Made by a program: the position numbers and the translations under genes. A stretch of DNA of 64,000 bases, from the NCBI GenBank assembly GCA_012845835.1, contig JABAKD010000021.1, positions 2,989,706 to 3,053,705 on the forward strand, given 5' to 3'. Under the pieces are notes generated by a model. It was not told the DNA's origin. It worked only from the letters and a program-made list of their open reading frames with translations, and made no database searches. The first letter of the stretch is position 1. Every line of letters begins with the position of its first letter. The stretch comes from Undaria pinnatifida (Eukaryota > Sar > Phaeophyceae > Laminariales > Alariaceae). Shown piece after piece: positions 31,994 to 41,005 of this stretch.

Positions 31994-32177
31994 AGAGGTC
32001 GGGTCATCAGGATGACATACCCGATCTAACCCGACCCGTGCGATTCGGCAACCTTTTGACCCGACCCGACCAACCCCGTGATACATACGTCCCGGCCCGA
32101 CCCACCTCGACCCTCGAGAGTTTAAAAACCTCATCACCCTTCCCGCGGGTTGGGTAATGATTCGTGAAAAGCCTTGG
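31994..32177. mobile_element. CGGGT-array element, degenerate copy 4
   Basis: Degenerate GACCC/GGGTC sequence ending GATTCGTGAAAAGCCTTGG, which matches the terminal GTGAAAAGCC of the other copies. The array is short and eroded. Confidence 0.6.
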
Positions 32178-32272
32178 TATGTATCACCTCCGACGCGAGG
32201 AGACATGAGCCAAGCACTGCGTCGTGTCGCCGATGGGTCAAGTGGAGTAGAATCGAGTCTAGTTGAGTACTA

Positions 32273-32362
32273 ATAACGCCTTCACAACTGGAAACCCGTT
32301 TTTGGGGACAAAATTATTTGGATTTAGTATAGGGAGGGGTTTGCGGGCTCTAAAGGGGGTAA
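32273..32362 (+). mobile_element. MITE-1 copy
   Basis: It reads ATAACGCCTTCACAACTGGA, AACCCGTTTTTGGGGACAAA, TTGGATTTAGTATAGGGAGG and CTCTAAAGGGGGTAAT. The TTAA ends are mutated to ATAA and GTAA. Confidence 0.85.
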
Positions 32363-32804
32363 TAGTGAAAATTGTAACCGTCGTTTGTGTTGCGTCATTT
32401 TATCCCTCGCATCTACGTCCGTCCGCATCCATCCCATGCTACTGCTGTAGTTCCACGCTGTTTGTCCGCAAAACTTTGGTGGAGTTCTAAAGGGATCCAG
32501 GCGTTAGGGCACTCTTTGCGTCCGCCTTCCACCCCTTTTGGGTATTAGAGTACAGCAGTTTTGCGCTTGTACGCCGGACGGTTGGTAACTGAAAGATGGC
32601 GGTAATACGATATGGAGGTACATAGAATAGTTTATGTCAAGCCCCTAAACACCCCGTAATACAAACCTAAGACGTTTCGACATCACAAATCACGTACAAA
32701 ATAACTCGCTTCAACATGGCGTGGATACACTCCACTAATGCGACACGTTAAATACGAAGTATGATGTGTGTTTTGCCTGTGGGGGTAGCAGATGTGAGTA
32801 GCAG
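32363..32804. other. No recognisable gene
   Basis: No domain, RNA or strong repeat recognised. Confidence 0.35.
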
Positions 32805-32894
32805 GGGAGACCCACGAAGCCCGAAACCTAATCCCAACGCTAATTCCAAGTACATTGTGCCCGCAAAAGGATTTCCAGATTGTAGAGGCGTTAA
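32805..32894 (-). mobile_element. MITE-1 copy, diverged (inverted)
   Basis: On the - strand it reads TTAACGCCTCTACAATCTGG, AAATCCTTTTGCGGGCACAA, GTACTTGGAATTAGCG and GGGATTAGGTTTCGGGC. It lies within, and partly creates, the 183-codon - strand frame at 32748-33299, which I therefore do not call a gene. Confidence 0.75.
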
Positions 32895-34064
32895 TCGTGC
32901 CCGACAAATCAGTAAAACGCCGGCACGGTAATACCAAAAGCTGATTTGCGGTAAATTGGGGGCAGGTAGCTGGTCGACGCATAGATAAGCAAGTAAAGCC
33001 CCCGAGTGAAAGGGCACCTGTGGTCTTTCATCGTGTCGATGTGCAGCACGCGACAAATGTCTGGTACGCGAGTGTCTTGCTGCTCGTTGCGTTGTGTCCA
33101 ACGTGAAAGAATCACCCCTTACTGCACCCCGCGTTGGTTCGTGTGGGTGGGTGACCCTGCTGTTGTCGTCCTCCAGTCCCCGTCTTTCTGGTAGTATTTG
33201 ACGGAAGATAGAAAATCTTCCTCCTAAGGTAGCTATTTTCGCAGTCTGATTGGCGGAGGAGAATCTTATGGGGCTCAATCGATCTAAGAGTTTTTCCAAG
33301 CCTACGCATCCCGATCCGGCCGAATGACTTACCTAGAAGCACAGCTTCCAAGCCGCCGAGTCTCGGCTCAGCCTGGAGCCTTCACGAACCACCGCATCCA
33401 AGCACAGATCGACCAGTGGCGGCATGGCCGAATAATCCCCCCAAAGATTTGCTATCAAGCTTCAAATAGGACTGTTTTCTTTTTTACACCACAAAATGGC
33501 CACAACTGTTTTTCTTGCTGCTGTGTTTTGTCTTGCTCCGTTTTGTTCCGCTTTGGTTTCGTGCTGTTTTATGTGTTCTCTGTTTTTTTTTCTCTGTGGC
33601 GAGGATTGCTTCTGCCCTCTACACTTGCAATCTGTGGCATCATGGGCCCGAGTCAGCCCGCTCCTCGCAAAGCGGCACATCAGCACATTACTCTCGTGAA
33701 CTCATGCGCAAACGGTACTATACTGGGGGTGTTTGGCCTGTGACGGTGAACATACACGTCACACCTGGTAGCCTATATACGCGGGGGGGGGCATGCACAC
33801 GCAAACACACGCACACGTATGGGCTGAGGTAGCATTGACGCTGAAAAATGTACCAGGTGTAGCATTAAAGGCGGGGGGCTGCTGTGGTAGTGTTGGCTAA
33901 AGGACGCAGCAGTGATGAAGTTTAATGCCCTTGGGGTACTCTTACGTTTGCTCCAGTATCATGCGTGGCATTGCTTCTAAAAAGCTGCCGTTTTATGTAT
34001 GCTATCTCTTACCTGTGGCATGTACCGTATATGAGATCGTCCCCACCGAAACGGGCTTTATAGT
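32895..34064. other. No recognisable gene
   Basis: + strand frames at 33324-33743, 33496-33699 and 33515-33832 overlap in different phases and are Phe/Ser/Cys-rich over a T-rich tract, which is typical of noise. The sequence CACCTGGTA is at about 33763. Confidence 0.35.
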
Positions 34065-34400
34065 CCCGTGTGCAGAATGAATTGCATCATTCAAGACTGA
34101 ACGTTTTCGCATCACCCTGTTCTACCCTGGTGCTAGCTTGCACTAAGCAGAGTCGGTGACCTATATCCTTCTTGAGGACATCCACACCCCGTAGTGAGCG
34201 ATCGGAGTATCACGCACAGCTTGCAAACATGACGATCGGAGTATCACGCACAGCTTGCAAACATGACGATCGGAGTATCACGCACAGCTTTCAAACATGA
34301 CGATCGGAGTATCACGTACAGCTTTCAAACATGACTTTTTCGACGAAATCCTCGATCCCGCAGTTGCACAGCAGTTGCAGTGTATTTTTTGTTTTTAACA
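34065..34400 (+). repeat. Family B, long copy with internal expansion
   Basis: It starts near GTGTGCAGAATGAATTGCAT, with CATCACCCTGTTCTACCCTG, GTCGGTGACCTATATCCTTC, the 34-bp units described separately, then ACGAAATCCTCGATCCCGCA and GCAGTGTATTTTTTG. Confidence 0.85.
34200..34335 (+). repeat. 34-bp tandem repeat, four units
   Basis: Units at 34200, 34234, 34268 and 34302, each GATCGGAGTATCACGCACAG followed by CTT(G/T)CAAACATGAC. The unit is the family B core itself, so the array arose by expansion inside a dispersed element. Confidence 0.97.
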
Positions 34401-34585
34401 AAAATGCCGAGTCGGTACAAGTCCTTTTAGATTTAGAAGTGCACCCACCGATAGAAATTGCCCACCACAATAGATTGTAAACGGTGACCATCGATAGCCA
34501 TTCCCCGACACAATTGTTTAAGAAATATGTCTATCGATAACCGTTGCCGGCCGCAGTACATGGGCAAGAAAACTACTGGTAGTCC

Positions 34586-34675
34586 TAAACGTATTTACCA
34601 CTGGGAACCCTTCTTGGGAACAATTTTACTTGAAATTAGTATAGGGAGGGATTTCGGGGCTCTAAAGGGGGTTAA
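34586..34675 (+). mobile_element. MITE-1 copy
   Basis: 90 bp from TAAACGTATTTACCACTGGG to CTCTAAAGGGGGTTAA, with AACCCTTCTTGGGAACAATT and TACTTGAAATTAGTATAGGG inside. Confidence 0.85.
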
Positions 34676-34710
34676 GCACCTGGGGTTCAGTACCGATATA
34701 TAAGAGCAAC

Positions 34711-35020
34711 ACCGGTCGCGCCGGTGGCGCACAGGTTATCCTCGAGCCTGGTATAGATCAGTCTCGTGAGTTCGAATCCCCCCGAGTGCATACTCGGATA
34801 AGTTCGTGGGGACTTTTTTCTTGTGCAAAAATTAATTGACTTGCGGAAACGCGAGAGCGTGAGTTAGCAACACTCGATGAAAAATCGGCCAGCAATGGGA
34901 TTTGCTGAACCCTATGCGCGATCAAAATCGAAGGCAAGAACCGGGGGGGAGAGGGGACGACACCTGCGACCACGGCTTGTCCAGAAGTTGGAAAGTAGAC
35001 GTGGTTGAAGAAAAAAAAAT
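34711..35020 (+). mobile_element. SINE-1, full length with tRNA-like head
   Basis: Head CCGGTCGCGCCGGTGGCGCA, CCTCGAGCCTGGTATAGATC, B box GAGTTCGAATCCCCCC; full body through CACGGCTTGTCCAGAAGTTG; tail AAGAAAAAAAAATG. The B box here is a perfect GTTCGAATCC. Confidence 0.93.
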
Positions 35021-35970
35021 GCAGATGGGGTGCAGTGCTGACAGTCGTTTCTTGCTTTTCTCGTGTTTTTTTTTCTTTCGTTTGCTTTTTCATGTTTCGC
35101 TTTCTTGTCTTATCTTTCCTTTATCTCCTGAATTTTCTTGGTTTCTTTTTTCCAATTGACTTGCGTCTGTCGTGCGTATGCGTAGTGATAGGTACTACGT
35201 GTAATATGTACGTGGTAGTCTTTCTTGGGTTACAACCCCGGCAGCGCAAGCTAAAGTTGTATACGGATGCGTGTGTATGTCGACCCGGCCTGTCCCCTGA
35301 GGGTCAGTTTCGGTGGAGATAGCCACCCGGAATGTCATCTTTACGGGTAGTGTGGGACTTGCGCAAGCTCACCCACTCACTAACAAAACCCCTGGCCATG
35401 GGAGATGGCCTTCCGCCGGACTTGGTCCAGTTACGGTCCACCCTACCCATTCGGGCGTTGGTCCTGTCGCTTTTACAGACTTCTTGGCCCGACTAGCGAC
35501 TAACTTCTTGCTCTGAAGTTTTTTGCCCGACTACGAGCTTCTTTCCTTTTTTGCTGCGGCATGCAGGCCAAAACGTCCCGCTTCTACCTCCCGCAGACGT
35601 AGCACCGCCACAACGCCACAAAAGCAACACCAACCCCTTCGGGAACCACCAACAACTCTACCTGGAGTCATGAACACCGAATCCAACATCAACACCATCA
35701 CCAAACGTTCCGAGGCTAACGCAACGAGGGGCAAGCGGGCTGCTGCCTCAAACGCTGCTTTCTGGTCGTAGTGCCGCCGCAACTGCTGTTGCTGCTCTGT
35801 GTGTGCAACTCTACTACTGCTGTCTATCTGATGCGCTGATGATGTGGTCTGCGTGTGGTGCTTATTATGTAGCTACATGGGGCTCCCAAAAAATGCCGGT
35901 GCTCTTGCGTGGGTATGCGTGTGTTTTTCGTTCAACGCAAGACAGCATCACATAGTAGTGCCAGTACCCA
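35021..35970. other. No recognisable gene
   Basis: The T-rich tract at 35040-35155 gives low-complexity frames. A Thr/Pro/Arg-rich + strand frame at 35523-35771 and an overlapping - strand frame at 35531-35782 show no recognisable domain. Confidence 0.35.
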
Positions 35971-36256
35971 ACACCGGTCGCCCCGGTGGCGTGTCAGGTT
36001 ATAATAATCCTCGAGCCTGGTATAGGTCAGTTTCGTGAGTTCGAATCCCCCTGTGTGCATACATACTCGCGCGAGAGCGTGAGTTAGCAACAACACTCGT
36101 TGAAAAATCGACGAGCAGTGGGATTGCTGAACCCTATGCGCGATAAAAGTTGAAGGCAAGAACCGGCGGGGGAGAAAGGAAGAGACCTGTGACCACAGCT
36201 TGTCCAGAAGCTGGAAAGTAAATGTGTGAAGAAAAAAAAGAAAGAAAAAAAAAGTA
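35971..36256 (+). mobile_element. SINE-1 with internal deletion
   Basis: Head CCGGTCGCCCCGGTGGCGTG, B box GAGTTCGAATCCCC. The segment from AAATTCGTCGGGACTTT through TTGCGGAAAG is missing, so the head joins GCGAGAGCGTGAGTTAGCAA almost directly. The distal body and A-rich tail are intact. Confidence 0.9.
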
Positions 36257-37204
36257 GTGCCAGTATATGTTTCCCGTCCCTAGGGTTGAGCTTTGCTGGC
36301 CGATGATTTTGGCGTAGTGCTTCCCTGTCGCCTGTCTCGTCGTGGAAGCGGTGCCGGCTCCAGTGCCGAACCCATACCCTCCCCATCTAGACCGCCGGCT
36401 CGTGTTACAAAGCAACACGAGAAAGAGAGGGCCCGCGCTGAAAATATATCGGCAGGAGAAAATGGTGTGTTGTTGTCCTCACCAATGTTTTGAATCGTTG
36501 TGGACAACAGAATTGGTTCAGGCACGAGTACGTACATACCAGGGTATGATGCATGATACTTTCCACCGTACGTACGTACCTGGTGTGATTGGCAGACACG
36601 ATGAAAGGCCAAGCAATGGTGACAAAACCAAACGACAAGAAAATGAGGGCTAAGAGCAAAAGAGATGCCATTTTATTTTTGTATATGTGTGTGAACAAGA
36701 GACAACAGCACAGCCGAACCGCTGCGGTGCAGAGCCTACAACAGTTCATTCAGGAGACGGCCCTTTCACCCATTCGTAGACAACCTTGACGGCCAACAAC
36801 CGGGAACATGCAATAAATTCCCCGCTTTTTGTGAAACGCCTGAGCACAAAAATAGCGTGTTTTGCAGTTGTTTTGTTTCGTTAGGACCCATAAGCTACGT
36901 AGGAGAAGTACTCTAAAAAAAGTCGCGCTGCGCGCTCGCAATCTTTTAACTGGCAAAAAGTCGCCCATATTCCCGGGAGGTGAGCCGGCATTCCAGAGTG
37001 TTGCTAACGTAGGCTGGTACAAAAAAGAACGGAAAAGCTTGGACTTGTCGAATGTGGTAACTGTTTCGATTTGATTGTCCGTTTTATCGGTATCGTATCG
37101 AACTCTATTTATCGTTGGAAGTCCATCTCTATCTCCTCACAATGCTCCTGGTGCAGCTTCTCAGCATGTTCCAACCCTTCTCAGCATGTTCCTAGGCGTT
37201 TGAA
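36257..37204 (+). other. Unresolved open segments
   Basis: + strand frames at 36293-36493, 36342-36653 and 36589-36789 have mixed composition. The last is Lys/Arg/Gln-rich and could be an exon of an unknown gene, but I recognise no domain and can chain no splice sites. An upstream exon of the YTH gene could lie here; nothing I see proves it. Confidence 0.25.
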
Positions 37205-37430
37205 GGGTTCTATCGCCGAAACAAGAATGCGGTGCTATGACTGGGGCAAGGTACACTGCTGTAGCTCTAGGGGGAGTCGCCGACCTATATCCTAAATGAG
37301 GACACGCAGCCCAGTAATATATACCAGGTACCTAGTACGCGCGATCGGAGTATCACACACGGCTTGCAAGGATGAGTTTCGACGAAATCTTCGATCTCAC
37401 ATCTGGAATGCATTTTTTTCTTTTTTCAAT
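37205..37430 (+). repeat. Family B, long copy
   Basis: It contains GGTACACTGCTGTAGCTCTA, GGGGAGTCGCCGACCTATAT, GATCGGAGTATCACACACGG, CTTGCAAGGATGAGTTTCGA and CGAAATCTTCGATCTCACA. Confidence 0.85.
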
Positions 37431-38254
37431 GATAAATTATAGCTTTCACACCTCTGACAAATCATCACGATATTCTTGTTGGGGTCTGGTTGTTGAGTAG
37501 GCCGATCTTTGCTTTATCGAGATCTCCAACGCGCTTTTTTTTTTTTTTCAACCATACCTAAACAACCTCACCTAATCCTATACCCCTAATCCTTACATAA
37601 TACCGGTCGAAGTACGCCCTCTAGCGACTTCACTGGGGCAAAATGGTTAGTCTCAGGATGTTAAAAATATTGTGTATCGTTGCGATCTTTGCAGCGTTTT
37701 TTGTCGCCATGTTCTCTTTTTTTCCGAAAAGGTCGACCCTGTCCGTCCCCGCAGACACACGGCAGACAGCAGTGAGACGGGGCCGGACTGCCTTGCGCGT
37801 GCGGGGGGCGAGGAGTTTCGATTGGAGAGGTTAAAGAGTTTTAGAGTTCGCGGCTGTTGCTGCCTCTCAAGTTTCCTTTTTTTTTTTTTTTTGATTATCT
37901 TGATTTTATTTCGTTTTATGTCACTTAATATTGTACCAGGTATTGTTTCGTTTGATGTCATTTTGCACCCTTTTCTGCCTCGAAGTTCCGGTAGACCCGC
38001 TCAAATTCTGACCTGTTGTTTTGCCGTAAATGAGGCTGCGGTTCGAAAGGAGTGAACTTTGATGTCTTGGCACGTGAGGTCAATATGAGAGCACAATCGC
38101 AGTGTATGTTTGCCAAACCGTTGGACAAAAAGCACTGAAAAAAAGCCTCAGCCAGCTGACTCTATATGCGTTGACGGCTAATGGTACTCCTTTTTCATAC
38201 CAAGGTATTATGTGAGCATACAGAAGTACAAGACACCCATTATGCTAAGGAACA
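37431..38254. other. No recognisable gene
   Basis: Two overlapping + strand frames at 37643-37834 and 37672-38055 begin with hydrophobic stretches but share bases in different phases. A T run lies at 37876-37892. No domain recognised. Confidence 0.3.
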
Positions 38255-38710
38255 CAAATATTAACCTCGACTGCGTTTTTGAGTTGGGAGAGGGTGCATT
38301 CTGCACTATTAATAGCACAACCGCCCCCGGGTTATTTTCCTGTAAATATCAGCGTGCGTTTCTTATTTTCCCTAAGGGCCGTGTTTTTTATTTGGGAGAG
38401 GGGTTGTTTTGCGTTTACTCCAGCATATTGGCTCCCGTATTTGTCATGTTCCTGTAAATATCAGCCTGCGTTTCTTGTTCCTCATTTTGGAGAGGGTACG
38501 TTCTTGCAGTGAGTGTGCGTTCTGCACTCACTTCAACATGACGCCCCCTGAGATTTGTTTTTGTCCGGTAAGTATCAACCTGCGTTTGTAATCACCCCAG
38601 GCCTTTTTTTCTCTTTTGAGAGGGTAGTTCGTCCTGCAGCACCAACCGTGGCAGAACGACTCTCGAATTTTGTTGTGCTGTTATAAGTATCAGCCTGCGC
38701 TTCTTGTTAT
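38255..38710 (+). repeat. ~115-bp degenerate tandem repeat, four to five units
   Basis: The block GTAA(A/G)TATCAGCCTGCGTTTCT recurs near 38341, 38453, 38570 and 38684, with GGGAGAGGGT-type sequence between. A first, weaker unit begins near 38265. Confidence 0.75.
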
Positions 38711-39587
38711 CCTTTTTTTTTGTTGGGCGTCCGGTACTGTACACGCCGTGTGTGTTGACGACTTGGCCCTGATTCGGTACCGTGTTTTTTTTGCACCCGG
38801 ACTCCGGGCGGCAGGCATGTTTCGCGCAACACGCGCCGCAGGCGTGTTAGCCCACTGGAGGATCCCCGGAGGTCCGCCGACCGCGCGTCGGGACCGCTAG
38901 AGGCTAAGAGTCGCGTGTATATATGCCCCTCTAACCAAGGGGCGTTTAGACGCCTAAAGCATTGTTTTTTTGGATTCACGCGTGAGAACACGCCGGAAAG
39001 ACGTTTTTTAGCTTTTTTTCGCCTTCATATATGGCAAACCCGAAAAGGTGCCTTATTTTTTGTTTGTTCGCCTCCAGCGATAAAGGCCCGCTCTGCGTCG
39101 TTTGCGCCTGCGGCGAAAAAGTTTGCACGCTGAAAATAAACGCGTGTTGCGCTGCGCGCAGCGCCGCCTCTCGGCGCTTGTTCGCAAAACGGCGATTCCG
39201 ATTTAAAAAGTTGCGCCAAGCGCAACAGGAAATGAATGCCCTGACTTTTACTGAACGCTGAGCTCTGAAACCTCACTCTTGCTTTTCGAAAACCTGATCT
39301 CAATCGCCCGGGATACATATTTGGCATCACTCAAATTTGCTCAAGTGGCAAATAATAGTGTGCTATTTACGTGTCGTTGATGATGGAGCTTAAGAGTGAC
39401 GTGGAAGTGTATGCGGCTTGTCGCTGTTGGGGGAGAGAGGGGGAGGGGCCGATAAAGCTCACCGCTTACTTGGGAGACCCAATTGCTTGTGTTTAGTTGG
39501 CCAAATGGTCGTGTTTGAGCCGTTGCTGTCGGGGTACTTCGGTAGAGCTTATCGCTTGCTTGGAGGTCCCAATACTGATGTTTCAGT
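38711..39587. other. No gene; cluster of short palindromes
   Basis: Several small inverted repeats sit close together, for example GGCGTTTAGACGCC at about 38940 and GCGCCGCCTCTCGGCGC at about 39162. Short frames on both strands have no recognisable domain. Confidence 0.4.
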
Positions 39588-39890
39588 AACTGGTCGCCCA
39601 GGTAGCCTAGTGGTTACCGTCGAAAACTACTCAAGTCGAAGCTTCGAGGCCTGCCGTGGGGTTTCTTCTTTTGAACCAAATCGACTGCGGATAGCGCCTG
39701 GCGTGTGTAGGCAAAATTCAACGGAGGTCGACGAGGTATCGAAGTGCTGTGCCCTTCTCGCAATGGAAAATGACGTAGCTCGCCGTAGTGGGGTTGGAGC
39801 CCCTGCTTAGTGAATCCATCCCGGGTCTAAGGTTGAGTCTATCGAGAGGGAGAAGGAAGGAGAGAGAAAAACCGCCAAGATGTAGTAGAT
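39588..39890 (+). mobile_element. SINE-2 copy with tRNA-like head
   Basis: The head AACTGGTCGCCCAGGTAGCC with TAGTGGTTACCG resembles a tRNA A-box region and the SINE-1 head. The body has GGTCGACGAGGTATCGAAGT, CCCTTCTCGCAATGGAAAAT, CGTAGTGGGGTTGGAGCCCC and GAGGGAGAAGGAAGGAGAGA, like the other SINE-2 copies. A 130-codon frame crosses it and is not a gene. Confidence 0.55.
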
Positions 39891-40673
39891 TGGCATCCCC
39901 CCCCCAAAAAAAATGGCCTGGTACAGGTAGCGGCTTATTTTTTCGTCTGAAGTTGCAGGTTAAGGGTGTGGTTAAGGTTGCGTTTGTCCGTTTTGTCTCG
40001 TACGCGGGGTCCGTCAACCGTAGTACAGCAGTCCCCGTGGTGTCCTTGTTGCTCTCCTTCGTGCAAGTTCAACCTAACGCGTACCTGGTACTTGCTTTGC
40101 CTTACACGGATATTGTCCCTGGAACCAAAACGCCTTCCTTATGAACTTCCGTCCCACGAGCCCTGATCTCCCCTGATCTACGTTCATTATTCCACGTGTA
40201 CTTGTATGGCGGCGCCTGATATGACATTTTTTTGTTATTTTTTTTTTCCTTGCTTATCGTCGGCCAGTGCTAATGGGTGTGTGCAAAACGGAGAGCATTT
40301 TTGCTTTCCTTTTTTTTTCTTCTTTTCAGCCAGTGTTAATTTAATGGGTGTGCAAAACCGAAGGCCCATTTTTCTTTTTTACGTCGTTTTTACGTTGCTT
40401 TTATTTATCAATGGAAAGGAAATGGGCAAATGGTTGGCGGAAGATACCACTGCATTATGGTGCGATCATTCGACTTCATATTAGGTGCTACTGCTGCTTT
40501 ATGGAAGGATATTCGATTTATATCGGAAAGGCATCTACGCTACATTGTCGGAGTGCCAAAATATTAATAATAATAACAATCATCCTCCCATCCGGCGATC
40601 TTGGCATTTCTAGTCTCGAACCCCCCCCCCCCCCCCCCCCCCCCCTCCCGCCTTGCATTGTCCCTTGTTTTAG
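39891..40673. other. Upstream flank or first intron of the YTH gene
   Basis: The first exon with the start codon should lie here or further left, but no ATG-containing exon with a matching splice phase stands out. T-rich tracts lie at 40230-40380. An uninterrupted 25-C run (40621-40645) followed by CTTGTTTTAG forms the acceptor of the first recognised exon. Confidence 0.5.
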
Positions 40674-41005
40674 GCAAGGAGGTTCTCCCATCAGGCGTCG
40701 CTGGCTCCGCCCAGTTCGCAGAAAAATCCCTGGACCAGTCCGCGGATCGGTATGCGGGCGGCGGTGGTCAGGGCGGAGTGACCCAGGACTACGGCCAGGC
40801 TCCTTACAGCGGTGGTAGCGGTGGTTTGGGGTACGGATTCGCCATGCAGCAGGCTGGAGCAGATGGTAGTCAGATTGGTGGTGGAGGAGTTGCTGGGACG
40901 GGGCAAGGCGGTTTTTCTGGGGCTGGAGGAGCTGGGCAGCAGCAGATGCAGCAAGGGTATGGGGGGGGAGGGTATGGGTATCCCCAGTTCCCTGGCATGA
41001 ACATG
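40674..41005 (+). CDS. YTHDF: YTH gene exon 1 of those recognised
   Basis: Acceptor CTTGTTTTAG after a 25-C tract; donor ATG|GTGAGG. It encodes Gly/Gln/Tyr-rich sequence ending YPQFPGMNM. The acceptor could instead be AG at 40677-40678 (exon from 40679), which puts GAG GTT in phase 0. The exact start therefore depends on the missing upstream exon. Confidence 0.8.

Noticed and set aside
32748-33299. 183-codon - strand frame
   Set aside because: Its C-terminal part is a MITE-1 copy; the rest is unrecognised.
34711-34800. Functional tRNA gene
   Set aside because: A and B boxes are present, but the sequence is repeated with a long conserved body and A-rich tail, and I could not fold an acceptor stem. 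It is a SINE head.
39418-39810. 130-codon + strand frame
   Set aside because: It coincides with a SINE-2 copy, including its tRNA-like head.
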